Source: Flammeovirgaceae bacterium UBA5585 (GTDB taxonomy: Bacteria > Bacteroidota > Bacteroidia > Cytophagales > Cyclobacteriaceae). From it: a stretch of 64,000 nt of DNA. Location of the stretch: assembly GCA_002425185.1 (NCBI GenBank), contig DILT01000003.1, positions 1-64,000 on the forward strand, written 5' to 3'. Below are positions 26,018-35,284 of the stretch, piece after piece. The notes beneath the pieces are model-generated. The model was not told the origin of the DNA and did not search any database. It was given only the letters and a program-made list of their open reading frames with translations. The translations under genes were made by a program, and so were the position numbers. Numbering within the stretch: the stretch's first letter is position 1; the number at the start of each line of letters is the position of its first letter.

Positions 26018-27467
26018 ACTCTTCATTAAACTCCTGTAATGCCAAGATTATCCCATGTTGGTCAATGGCATATAAATACCGACTTACATATTCCTGAAGT
26101 TGGTAAAATGTATTCAGGTCACACCCCCACAAGATTTTTTCGGCAAGGCATTTCTTTGTCAATTCCGTAAAACCAGTTGCCGCAAACGAGGCATTGGCCC
26201 AATGGTTTTGCAGGCAATCCAGCACAGCGGGTTCGTCTTTTAGTGCTATTTTTTTTCCGGCTTTATACCCCCGGTAAAGAAATAATAACGCAGCTATGGC
26301 GAAGGCCAGATGCTGTGGAGCACGTTCATTTTTCTGGTAATAGAGCTGTAAAGAAGGTAAAAGCCGAACTCTGAATTTTGAAAAACTATACAGGGTTATA
26401 TCAAGGAGTTGATGTTTTATTGCGGGATTAAGAAAACGGTTCAATACATCGTCCTTATAGGCTTGAACGGTGGCTGAATCCAGGTTAATAAAAGGTAATA
26501 CTTCAAAGTCAAGAGTTTGGTGGATAAAGGATGCAATGATGCTAGTAGTCATTGTTTCCCGCACCGTGCTGAGGCCTGCTAAAAAACCAATGGGTGCCAT
26601 AACGGTATGCATGCCGTTAAGTATCCTCACTTTTAAAAGCCGATAGGGTACAATATTATCGGTATAAATAACCTGAAGCCCTGCTTTATTTAATGGAAAC
26701 TTTTCCTGTACCCACGGGTGTGCTTCGATTGCCCACAAGTGGTATGGTTCACACACCACCATGGCCTCATCACGGTACCCTAATTCTTCCCACACTTGTT
26801 CTGGTTTTTCTGGGTAACCAGGTGAAATACGATCAACAAGGGTGTTACAAAAGTACAGTTGTTGGTTGATGTAATCGTCAAACTCTTCTCCAAGTTGCCA
26901 ATGCGAGGCGTATTGACGTATACATGATTTTAATACTCCTCCATTATTTTCGATCAGTTCACATGGAATAATGCCAAGCTTTTCATTAGGATAGTTTTTT
27001 GACCGATGGAAAAGCACTTGTGTAAGCCTACCGGGAAATGTCTCTGCTGGTTGGTTAACCGATGAATCATTTGCGTTAAATACGATACCCGTTTCGGTGG
27101 TGTTCGATAGGATGATTTCAAGATCAGGATTCTCGGCTTCTTTCAACAAGGTATTGTAATTCCGGGCAGAGACTATTCGCTGAATAACATCAACCGGTTC
27201 AGCATTGGAAATAGTCTTGTTTTCAACCAAACCTCGGATAAGCACCGTATACTTTCCATGCTGGCGCTGCAGGGTATCATCCCGTGAAACGGATTGCACT
27301 ACCGCAACGCCAATGTTCAGGCCAAGCTGGTCGTTGGCTTTTTGAATCATCCAGTCTGCAAATGCGCGCAAAAAATTACCACTTCCAAATTGAAGTACCT
27401 TTACAGGATAGGTTTTTCGACTTAGGTAAGTGATTGGGCCCAGTGTTGTGATATTTAAGCTTTTCAT
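26010..27467 (-). CDS. uxaB: Tagaturonate reductase (altronate oxidoreductase)
   Basis: 485-aa NAD-dependent dehydrogenase of the polyol-specific long-chain (mannitol dehydrogenase) family, converting D-tagaturonate to D-altronate in galacturonate catabolism. Diagnostic segments are VLQFGSGNFLRAFADWM near the start, SNTTETGI, IPCELIENNG, and LNGMHTVMAPIGFLAGL. It fits UxaB better than UxuB. The first in-frame codon at 27470 is TTG; the ATG at 27467 is the better start. The altronate dehydratase (uxaA) is not in this window. Confidence 0.92.
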   Translation of the reverse strand: MKSLNITTLGPITYLSRKTYPVKVLQFGSGNFLRAFADWMIQKANDQLGLNIGVAVVQSVSRDDTLQRQHGKYTVLIRGLVENKTISNAEPVDVIQRIVSARNYNTLLKEAENPDLEIILSNTTETGIVFNANDSSVNQPAETFPGRLTQVLFHRSKNYPNEKLGIIPCELIENNGGVLKSCIRQYASHWQLGEEFDDYINQQLYFCNTLVDRISPGYPEKPEQVWEELGYRDEAMVVCEPYHLWAIEAHPWVQEKFPLNKAGLQVIYTDNIVPYRLLKVRILNGMHTVMAPIGFLAGLSTVRETMTTSIIASFIHQTLDFEVLPFINLDSATVQAYKDDVLNRFLNPAIKHQLLDITLYSFSKFRVRLLPSLQLYYQKNERAPQHLAFAIAALLFLYRGYKAGKKIALKDEPAVLDCLQNHWANASFAATGFTELTKKCLAEKILWGCDLNTFYQLQEYVSRYLYAIDQHGIILALQEFNEEFR

Positions 27468-27583
27468 CAAGCTTAAGACTCAGTTTTAGAAAAAAACCCT
27501 GAAGATTTTAATCAGTATTTATATCATCAAATCATTAAAATCCTGGTAGTTTGTACAGGTTTGATGTTTAATAAACGTCATTG

Positions 27584-28819
27584 ATGGTAAACAATAAAAG
27601 AAATATGACAAGCAGGCGTACCTTCCTGAAACAGTCACTTTACGCCACAAGTGCCATATCATTTGGTTTGCCAATGCTATCGTCTTTTTCCGGCCCACCT
27701 CGTTCAGCCAGCTTGAAAAATGAAGGATACCCTATAGTTATCAAATCTATTGAATTGCTTCGGTGGAATGATCATCATTTTGTTGTTGTTATGTCCGCGG
27801 ATGGGGTAACGGGCATCACCCTGGCAAATACCCGCATCGATTTTCTTTACGGAGTTTTCAACGGGCTGGTAAAGCCATATTTTCTTGGTCAGGATGCGCG
27901 TACACTGCCTGTGCTTATCGATGGCGTATACAAAGATGAACGCAATTATAAATTCAGCGGCATGCCGTTTTGGAATTGCGTTGGTCACATTGAAGTTGCC
28001 ATATGGGATTTAATTGGCAAAACCGACAATAGGCCTGTTTATCAATTATTGGGAAATCAACTTCGCACAGAAGTTCCCATGTACCTGTCAAGCCTGACAC
28101 GCGATAATCCGGCTGAGGAAGAAGTGGAACGAATTAAGGAGCGATTGGTGATTACGGGTTGTACGGCAGTAAAAATAAAAGTGGGTGGGCGTTTACGTAC
28201 CAACAAGTTTGCTGATGAGCGTAGTAAGAAAATAGTATCCTTATTGAGAAAATATTCAGATTCGCTTACCATCTATGCAGATGCCAATGGCTCATACGAT
28301 GTGAAGCAGGGAATTGATATGGGAAAATTCCTTGAAGACCACCACGTTGCTATCTACGAAGAGCCTTGTGTGTGGGAGGATTTTGAAAGCAATAAGAAGG
28401 TGGCAGATGCATTAAAAAAAATTAAAGTAGCCGGTGGCGAGCAAGACACGAGTTATTACCGCTTCGAGTGGTACTGCCGGAATAACGGACTGGATATAGT
28501 ACAACCCGACATTTATTATAATGGTGGAATTTTGCGGACGCTCGCCATTGCACAACTGGCCCATCTATATAAAAAAGGGTTTGCGCCACACACACCTAAA
28601 GCCGATCCGCTGGAGGCACCGTTCCTGCATCTTGCAGCGGTAGCGCCTTCGCTCTATGGCTTCCAGGAATTTCCGTTAAGTGGTGTTGGGAAAAAACAAC
28701 CGGATTGGTATGCTCCACACTTTGAAGTTAAGGAGGGGAAATTGCCAATCTTATCAACCATTGGTTTAGGTGTGGAATACGACCCCGCCATTCTTAAAAA
28801 GGCAACCAAAATTGAATAG
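27584..28819 (+). CDS. Enolase-superfamily (mandelate racemase/muconate lactonizing) protein, Tat-exported
   Basis: 411-aa member of the enolase superfamily. A twin-arginine signal (SRRTFLKQ, then a hydrophobic run to about residue 40) predicts export to the periplasm. The catalytic barrel shows the Lys motif AVKIKVGG, three metal ligands in YADANGSYD, YEEPC and GGEQD, and a late HTPKADPLE segment. It could be a sugar-acid dehydratase or epimerase, but substrate cannot be read. An ATG at 27605 would start just before the RR motif and is an alternative. The next homologous gene follows after 1 bp. Confidence 0.88.
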   Translation: MVNNKRNMTSRRTFLKQSLYATSAISFGLPMLSSFSGPPRSASLKNEGYPIVIKSIELLRWNDHHFVVVMSADGVTGITLANTRIDFLYGVFNGLVKPYFLGQDARTLPVLIDGVYKDERNYKFSGMPFWNCVGHIEVAIWDLIGKTDNRPVYQLLGNQLRTEVPMYLSSLTRDNPAEEEVERIKERLVITGCTAVKIKVGGRLRTNKFADERSKKIVSLLRKYSDSLTIYADANGSYDVKQGIDMGKFLEDHHVAIYEEPCVWEDFESNKKVADALKKIKVAGGEQDTSYYRFEWYCRNNGLDIVQPDIYYNGGILRTLAIAQLAHLYKKGFAPHTPKADPLEAPFLHLAAVAPSLYGFQEFPLSGVGKKQPDWYAPHFEVKEGKLPILSTIGLGVEYDPAILKKATKIE

Positions 28820-28820
28820 C

Positions 28821-30023
28821 ATGATTTCACGAAAGAAATTTTTACAAAACTTGGGTTTTAGCTCATTGGCTTTAGCTGCACCACATTCATTTGCTTACGC
28901 ACAGAATTCTAAACCCTCGAAATCAGGAGTAAAAATTACGGATGTAAAGGCCTATGCACCGGATAGCGCCACATATGTTAAGATTGAGACGGATGCCGGT
29001 GTAGCCGGTTGGGGTGAGGGAGACCATGAATCATCCCGTATTAATGCCATGATTGTAAAAGAGCTGCTTCGCCCCGTGCTCATCGGTCAAGATCCATTTG
29101 ATAGTGCGTACCTGTGGACACAAATGTTCTTCGAAGGATTTGAAGGAGGCAATACAGGTTTTGTACCAGGTGCCATAGCCGGAGTTGATAATGCTCTGTG
29201 GGACTTAAAAGGAAGATTGTTGAATATGCCTGTATCTAAATTGTTAGGTGGCAGTAAGTTCGAAAAAATGGCCGTATACGGGAGTTATGGTCGAAAAAAG
29301 GGAAAGGGTTTTAAAACGATAGATGAAATGGTGCGCGAGGGGATGGCATTTGTCGAACAAGGTTACACCACTATAAAGGCCCGCATGCAGCTCTACGATC
29401 GGGGTCGTAATCCGTCACCCGATACAACTTTTGAGTGTATCAAAGCAATTCGAAAGGCAGTAGGCGATTCAATCGATTTGTTTGTTGATTTCAACAACGG
29501 GTACACAGCGGGCAAAGCTATTGAACTGGGACTTCGCTTGTATGAGCATTTCCATATCAAGGTGGTTGAAGAGCCTGTGAGCAGCATGGACTATTCTGGT
29601 TTACGACTGGTGGTGGAGGCACTTCCGTGTGACGTGAATGCCGGAGAGCATGAATATCAAAAGTGGCAGTTTAGGGATTTGATTACCATTGGTAATCCAG
29701 ATTGTTTAAATATTGATGTCATTAAAGCAGCAGGTATCACCGAATGCTTTAAGATTGCAGCCATGGGTCATGCTTTCGAAAAGGAAGTGATGGTGCACAA
29801 TACACGTCCCACGCTGGCAACAGCAGCTAGCTTAAATTTATTAGGCTCAATACCAAATGCGGCAAAAGTGCAGGAGTTTAGCGGTATGCGGCCCGAATTA
29901 AATCTTTCTCAATTTTTTCATAACTCCCTTAAGTTTGAAAACGGATTTTTATTCATTCCCACCGAGCCGGGACTGGGCCTTGAAGTGAATGAAAAAACAA
30001 TGGAGAAATACAGGATAAAATAG
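28821..30023 (+). CDS. Second enolase-superfamily protein, exported, dehydratase-like
   Basis: 400-aa paralogue of the preceding protein with its own N-terminal signal (SRKKFLQNLGF then a hydrophobic run ending AYAQ), a Tat-like signal with RK in place of RR. Metal ligands appear in LFVDFNNGY, VVEEPVS and NAGEHEY; the catalytic Lys region is TIKARMQ, and HNTRPT is near the C-terminus. This set resembles galactonate/gluconate-type dehydratases of the mandelate racemase subgroup. The frame is open from 28770, but the ATG at 28821, one base after the upstream stop, fits the signal peptide. The two genes are surely co-transcribed. Confidence 0.88.
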   Translation: MISRKKFLQNLGFSSLALAAPHSFAYAQNSKPSKSGVKITDVKAYAPDSATYVKIETDAGVAGWGEGDHESSRINAMIVKELLRPVLIGQDPFDSAYLWTQMFFEGFEGGNTGFVPGAIAGVDNALWDLKGRLLNMPVSKLLGGSKFEKMAVYGSYGRKKGKGFKTIDEMVREGMAFVEQGYTTIKARMQLYDRGRNPSPDTTFECIKAIRKAVGDSIDLFVDFNNGYTAGKAIELGLRLYEHFHIKVVEEPVSSMDYSGLRLVVEALPCDVNAGEHEYQKWQFRDLITIGNPDCLNIDVIKAAGITECFKIAAMGHAFEKEVMVHNTRPTLATAASLNLLGSIPNAAKVQEFSGMRPELNLSQFFHNSLKFENGFLFIPTEPGLGLEVNEKTMEKYRIK

Positions 30024-30090
30024 AGAATAAGCGATAATCAAACATTCAATTCGTTAAGGGTAGTAAACCAGTAAGCCGTCTTTTAGGTAT

Positions 30091-32733
30091 ATGAAAAATC
30101 TAAGTATTGTTTTTTGTTTAGTAATCGCAGTTTCTACTTTTGGACAGCACTTAAAACCAGGAGGCCTGCAAGGTGACAAGCATATCATCCTCACACCATC
30201 ATCGGATGAAAATAAAAAGCTGGAAGGCAAGTCGGTTTATAAAATTGATTATGTAGGGTTTAAAGAAACCGATCGCAGTTTCCGGTTTACGCCAACACTA
30301 CCCGATCACTGGAATTGGATCGCTATATTTAATGCTCCGTTGAAGGGTAAAAAAGTAAATACCTTTTTCTACGACAGTTGGGTGGCGACCGATCAGCCCA
30401 AAACGATCAGCAGTGGTCGCAGACGCAATTTTGATCAGGATATAACCAAACAAATCAGTTCAAATGCTTATCACATCGGCTTTCAACGCAAGCAGGCAGT
30501 TGAGAACGAAATCTTTTTATTGGTTGTGAGTCCGGTTAAGCAAAGGGTTATTCTTGAATTTAATGAAAAGCCCCTGGGAGTTAAGCGCACCTTGACTTAT
30601 GATATGGATGCGCTGGAAGCAAAGTTTGTTCATATTGTAATTCCGCCTCAGGAATACACAGTTGTTACCTGGAAACCCGAACACACGTCACGTGAAGTGG
30701 TTAACTTCAGTTCGGGATGGCGGTTTCATAAAGGCGATGTGTCGAATGCATTTGTTCCTGAATTTAACGACAGTAATTGGGATAAAATTAACCTACCACA
30801 TACATGGAATACCAATGATCTTTTTGATTATCGTAACTATAAGGATACCATAGACGTAACCGAAATGATTTACAGGGGCATTGGTTGGTATCGAAAAGTA
30901 TTTACCGCTGATAGCGTCTGGAAAGATAAACACATCAGAATTGAATTTCTGGGGGCAAACCAGGTAGCCGAAATATGGCTTAATGGAAATTATGTGGGCA
31001 AACACGTTGGAGGATATACCGGCTTTCATTTTGGTGATGTATTTGTTAAGCACATACGTTTTGATAAACCTAATGTGGTTGCCGTAAAAGTAGATAATCG
31101 TTACAAGTACGATATTCCACCGCATACAGCCGATTACAATATGGTAGGAGGTATTTATCGTGATGTGCTGCTGATAGCACACGATCAGGTTTTCGTCAAA
31201 GAAGCTAAAATCTTTACTCCTGAAGTTTCGCCAGCATCGGCTACAGTTCAGGCCAATATCACCGTGCGTAATATGGGTGTGGTTGATCGAAAGGCCACCC
31301 TTATCACTAACATTATCTCCCCTTATAATGAAATTATCGCGAGTGATATCCGGTCGATAACAATCAAGGCTGGAGACAAGCCGGTTATACAGCAAAGTTT
31401 TACGGTCACCAATCCACTGCTATGGTCTCCTGAATACCCTCATCTATACCGTATTTCGGCCACACTTTACGAGCCATCAGATTGGCAACGGAATGGACAA
31501 GCTATTGATCAGCAGTTTTACCCACTCGGCTTTCGAACCATAAATTTTGATTCACGAAAAGGTGTAACACTCAATGGCAAGCACATCAAATTAAGAGGTG
31601 TTAACCTGCATCAGGATTTTATGCATAAAAGTTGGGCAATCGACAGTGCACAAAAGCGTGAAGATATGCTTCATATCAAAAGAATGGGAGCTAACTATGT
31701 TCGACTTTCACACTATCCTCATCATCCATATGTAATGCATTTATGTGATAGCCTGGGACTAATGGTATGGTCAGAAATACCAGTCGTCAATACCATTGGT
31801 CGCGAGAAATTTATTGAAAATGCTGTTAAAATGATGGAAGAATTAATTAATCGAGACATCAATCATCCAAGTATCATTATGTGGGGTGTAGGCAATGAGT
31901 ATTATCGTAATTTCTTTACCAAGGAAGATGCTGACTATGCACTAAAAGTTACTCACGCTGTAGCCACTAAAGCCAAGCAAATGGATCCTTATCGTCCTAC
32001 GGTGCAAGCACAAAATGATTTAATTGATGAACGCATTTTGCCATTAACTGATATCCAAGGCCGTAACCGGTATTTTGGCTGGTATGAAAAAACTTATAAC
32101 GACTTTGACCATGAGATGAAGGCAGAACACGAAAGGCAACCTAATTGGAAATTATTGGTGAGCGAGTACGGTGCCGAAGGAAAATACGGATATCACGTGA
32201 ATAATCCTGCGTTATTTGATCACAGTGAGACGTATCAGGTTGCATTGCATAAAGCCTATTGGGCATCCATTCGCGACAATGACTTTATCTTGGGTGGCAC
32301 CATCTGGAATATGTTCGACTTCGCCAGCTTTGCTAAGGTGGGAAGTATACCCCACATTAATCAAAAAGGTATGATGACCTACGATCGTAAGCCTAAATCA
32401 GTTTACTATTACTATCAAAGCGAATGGACTGACGAACCTATGGTTTATATTTATTCTCACACATGGACACACCGCAGTGGAGAGGCAGGAAAAAAAGTTG
32501 AAGTATTTAGCAACTGCGATGAGGTTGAGTTATTTGTGAATGGCAGGTCGCAAGGCAAACAGCGAAAATCCGATGGATTTTTGTGGACTGTCAATTTCAG
32601 CGATGGTATGCATGATTTGCGTGCGATTGGAGTTAAGCAAGGTGAAACCGTTAAGACCAATCAACAGATTTATTATAAGCAAAAGGAGTTTCAGCCACAG
32701 CAAACAAAAGTAAAACCTACTGGAGATGGGTAA
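30091..32733 (+). CDS. Glycoside hydrolase family 2 protein (beta-galactosidase/glucuronidase-like)
   Basis: 880-aa secreted glycosidase. A signal peptide (residues 1-19, cleavage near TFGQ) is followed by an unusual region of about 200 residues without recognised domains, then the GH2 sugar-binding jelly roll (from about residue 207, SSGWRFHKGD), Ig-like domain, and TIM barrel. The acid/base is Glu603 in GVGNEYY and the nucleophile Glu692 in LVSEYGAEG. A further beta domain ends the protein. In this uronate context beta-glucuronidase activity is plausible, but beta-galactosidase cannot be excluded. It starts 67 bp after the enolase-superfamily pair. Confidence 0.9.
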   Translation: MKNLSIVFCLVIAVSTFGQHLKPGGLQGDKHIILTPSSDENKKLEGKSVYKIDYVGFKETDRSFRFTPTLPDHWNWIAIFNAPLKGKKVNTFFYDSWVATDQPKTISSGRRRNFDQDITKQISSNAYHIGFQRKQAVENEIFLLVVSPVKQRVILEFNEKPLGVKRTLTYDMDALEAKFVHIVIPPQEYTVVTWKPEHTSREVVNFSSGWRFHKGDVSNAFVPEFNDSNWDKINLPHTWNTNDLFDYRNYKDTIDVTEMIYRGIGWYRKVFTADSVWKDKHIRIEFLGANQVAEIWLNGNYVGKHVGGYTGFHFGDVFVKHIRFDKPNVVAVKVDNRYKYDIPPHTADYNMVGGIYRDVLLIAHDQVFVKEAKIFTPEVSPASATVQANITVRNMGVVDRKATLITNIISPYNEIIASDIRSITIKAGDKPVIQQSFTVTNPLLWSPEYPHLYRISATLYEPSDWQRNGQAIDQQFYPLGFRTINFDSRKGVTLNGKHIKLRGVNLHQDFMHKSWAIDSAQKREDMLHIKRMGANYVRLSHYPHHPYVMHLCDSLGLMVWSEIPVVNTIGREKFIENAVKMMEELINRDINHPSIIMWGVGNEYYRNFFTKEDADYALKVTHAVATKAKQMDPYRPTVQAQNDLIDERILPLTDIQGRNRYFGWYEKTYNDFDHEMKAEHERQPNWKLLVSEYGAEGKYGYHVNNPALFDHSETYQVALHKAYWASIRDNDFILGGTIWNMFDFASFAKVGSIPHINQKGMMTYDRKPKSVYYYYQSEWTDEPMVYIYSHTWTHRSGEAGKKVEVFSNCDEVELFVNGRSQGKQRKSDGFLWTVNFSDGMHDLRAIGVKQGETVKTNQQIYYKQKEFQPQQTKVKPTGDG

Positions 32734-32787
32734 GAGATTTGTCTTTGCATCGGGTTACAGGTAAGTTTGAATCTTATTTTATTAATC

Positions 32788-34116
32788 ATGGCGGAGATTT
32801 ACCCCGTTCTCCTTCTTGTCATCACGATCGCCTTCATTATCGTCTCCGGCAGTTATTTAAAATGGCATCCGTTTTTAAGTTTGGTGGTGGCCGCTATTGG
32901 TTTTGGCCTATTGGCGGGTATTCCTGTTCTTCAAATTATCTCAACCATGAGTTCCGGCTTCGGCTCGTTACTGGGTGCCATCGGACTTATTGTAGTGCTG
33001 GGCAGTATATTGGGTACTGTGTTGGAAGAATCCGGTTCTGTTCAGCAACTGGGCAATGCATTACAAAGACGAGCCAAGGGTAATCCTTCTTTGGATATTG
33101 CCTTTCTGGGGATGTTTTTGGGTATTCCTGTTTTCTGCGATTCGGGATTTATCATTTTGGTAAGCCTGGCGAAATCTATTTCGGCAACCGCTTCCATTCC
33201 ATTACCTACCATGACACTTAGTTTGTCTGGTGGATTATACACAACCCACACGCTTGTACCACCCACACCCGGTCCGGTAGCGGCAGCTGGTAACCTTGGG
33301 GCGAGCAGTTCCCTGGGGCTTATCATTTTACTGGGTATAGTAGTTTCCATTCCGGTGGTTATCGTAGCTCATTATTACGCCAGGCGAATCGGTAAACATT
33401 TACATTTTGAAGGGACTACACATCAAACAGCAGTTCAGCCAATTCAAGGTTCCATGTTTAAATCATTATTGCTGCTGGCATTACCGGTTGTCCTTATTGC
33501 TACAGCTTCACTATTGGAACTGTTGTACAAAGGAGATAGTTTCATTTTTACTATTCTTCGATTTGCCGGCAACCCCATGATAGCTTTGTTACTTACAGTT
33601 TCACTGGCGCTTCTTTTCTTTCAGTCACAACGGCAATCTAAAGCATGGATTGGGAAGGGTGTCCTTCAGGCAGGACCCATTTTAGTATTAACCGGTTGTG
33701 GCGGAGCACTGGGTGCAGTATTGAAAGCCAGTCCGATAGCTGATATGATCAGCGCATGGGCAAATGATCAAACACTTTCCGGTATTGGTTTTTTGTTCAT
33801 TGGATTTTTGATCAGTTCGCTCTTTAAAACCGCGCAAGGTTCCAGCACAAGCGCCATTGTTATCGTCAGTGCATTAATGGCACCGCTCACCATGGAGGCT
33901 GGATTCAGCGATCCGATACAACTATCACTTTTGGTGTTAGCCATTGGGGCAGGCGCAATGACAGTTTCGCATGCCAACGATTCCTACTTCTGGGTGGTTT
34001 CGCAGTTCAGCGGATTTGATCTGGGGTCTGCCTATCGTGGCATTACCATCATGTCTTTTTTTCAAGGGGTAACTGCATTACTTATGGTTTTGCTTCTTTA
34101 TTTCATCGTGGTATGA
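32788..34116 (+). CDS. GntP-family gluconate/sugar-acid:H+ symporter
   Basis: 442-aa inner-membrane permease with about twelve hydrophobic helices and the GntP motifs GLYTTHTLVPPTPGP and FKTAQGSSTSAIV. The family imports gluconate, ketogluconates, glycerate and related acids. The reading frame extends to a TTG at 32767; the ATG at 32788 gives the usual GntP N-terminus. The stop overlaps the glycerate kinase start in an ATGA junction. The context predicts import of aldonate or deoxy-ketoacid products made in the periplasm. Confidence 0.92.
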   Translation: MAEIYPVLLLVITIAFIIVSGSYLKWHPFLSLVVAAIGFGLLAGIPVLQIISTMSSGFGSLLGAIGLIVVLGSILGTVLEESGSVQQLGNALQRRAKGNPSLDIAFLGMFLGIPVFCDSGFIILVSLAKSISATASIPLPTMTLSLSGGLYTTHTLVPPTPGPVAAAGNLGASSSLGLIILLGIVVSIPVVIVAHYYARRIGKHLHFEGTTHQTAVQPIQGSMFKSLLLLALPVVLIATASLLELLYKGDSFIFTILRFAGNPMIALLLTVSLALLFFQSQRQSKAWIGKGVLQAGPILVLTGCGGALGAVLKASPIADMISAWANDQTLSGIGFLFIGFLISSLFKTAQGSSTSAIVIVSALMAPLTMEAGFSDPIQLSLLVLAIGAGAMTVSHANDSYFWVVSQFSGFDLGSAYRGITIMSFFQGVTALLMVLLLYFIVV

Positions 34117-35234
34117 ACATCCTTATTGCCCCTGATAAATTCAAAGGTACACTAACGGCCTCGCAGGTGTGTGATGCCATTGAAACTGGATTAAACAAAT
34201 CTGGAAAAGAATTTAGGATTCGAAAATTTCCGTTGGCCGATGGGGGCGATGGTACATTGGAGATTTTTCTTTATCACCAACACGGTGTGCTTATTGAAGT
34301 GGAAGTTCACGATCCGCTCATGCGGAAAATAAAAGCTGTTTATGCATTATCTAAGGAAGGTAAAACAGCCTTTATTGAAATGGCAAAGTCGAGTGGGTTG
34401 ATGTTATTAAAGCAGGAGGAGTACAATCCTTTAAAATCCAGTTCTTACGGAACGGGAGAGTTAATCCGTCATGCACTGAGCAACGGTGTTGAACAAATAA
34501 TAATCGGAATTGGTGGCAGCGCAACCAACGATGCTGCTTTGGGTGCTGCGGAAGCTTTGGGGTTTCAATTTTTTGATTCGGCAGGTAATCGTGTAACACC
34601 TGGCGGGGAATCGCTGGCCAAAATTGTATGCATTGACCGAAGTAATGTTCATCCTCGACTGCAGCACGTTTCAGTGACCGCCATCTGCGATGTAACCAAT
34701 CCGTTTTATGGTGAACATGGTGCTGCTTTTGTTTATGCGCCTCAAAAGGGTGCTTCACCTGCTGACGTTATCAGATTGGATTATGGGTTACAGCAAATGG
34801 CCGAGGTTTTTAAAGAGTGTTTTGGTATTGATGTTCAAGCGATACCGGGCGCTGGTGCTGGGGGTGGTTTTGCCGGAGGAGCGTACGCGTTGTTCAACGC
34901 TCGATTAAAATCCGGGGTGGAGACAATACTTGACTTGTCAAATTTTACGGATGCACTGATATGGGCTGATGTAGTTATAACCGGAGAAGGAAAGTTTGAT
35001 CAGCAATCCGTACAGGGTAAAGTAGTGGATGGGGTGGTTAGGCAGGCCACGAAGTCAGGAAAGAAAGTATATGTTGTTTGCGGACAAAATGAAATAACCG
35101 AAGTCGAGTGGAAATCGCTTGGTATAGAACACGTTGATTCTCTTACTGAATTTATTGGAAAAGATAAAGCATTACTGGAAAGCAACCGTGGCTTGGAGGA
35201 ACTTGCCTTGTCCGTGTTGAGCCAACGTTTATAA
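34113..35234 (+). CDS. Glycerate kinase (type 1, GarK/GlxK family)
   Basis: 373-aa kinase phosphorylating D-glycerate, typically at the 2-position, the last step of glucarate/galactarate and glyoxylate-derived routes. Family motifs are IAPDKFKGTLTA at the start, PLADGGDGT, GIGGSATNDAALG and VITGEGKFDQQS. The ATGA overlap with the permease gene shows the two are translated together, so the permease substrate probably feeds glycerate production. The aldolase and tartronate semialdehyde reductase that would link them are not in this window. Confidence 0.93.
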   Translation: MNILIAPDKFKGTLTASQVCDAIETGLNKSGKEFRIRKFPLADGGDGTLEIFLYHQHGVLIEVEVHDPLMRKIKAVYALSKEGKTAFIEMAKSSGLMLLKQEEYNPLKSSSYGTGELIRHALSNGVEQIIIGIGGSATNDAALGAAEALGFQFFDSAGNRVTPGGESLAKIVCIDRSNVHPRLQHVSVTAICDVTNPFYGEHGAAFVYAPQKGASPADVIRLDYGLQQMAEVFKECFGIDVQAIPGAGAGGGFAGGAYALFNARLKSGVETILDLSNFTDALIWADVVITGEGKFDQQSVQGKVVDGVVRQATKSGKKVYVVCGQNEITEVEWKSLGIEHVDSLTEFIGKDKALLESNRGLEELALSVLSQRL

Positions 35235-35240
35235 AAAGCA

Positions 35241-35263
35241 AAAGGCAACCTTGGGCTGCCTTT
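35241..35263. terminator. Bidirectional terminator between glycerate kinase and bacilliredoxin genes
   Basis: AAAGGCA at 35241-35247 pairs with TGCCTTT at 35257-35263, with two further GC pairs inside. The minus strand runs into a T-rich tract after the stem, and the plus strand has a weaker one. It separates two convergent genes. Confidence 0.8.
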
Positions 35264-35284
35264 GTATTTCCTATCGAGCAAAAA

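Noticed and set aside
30793..31395. 200-codon open frame on the minus strand
   Set aside because: Lies wholly inside the GH2 gene, antisense, with no recognisable protein family and an implausible composition.
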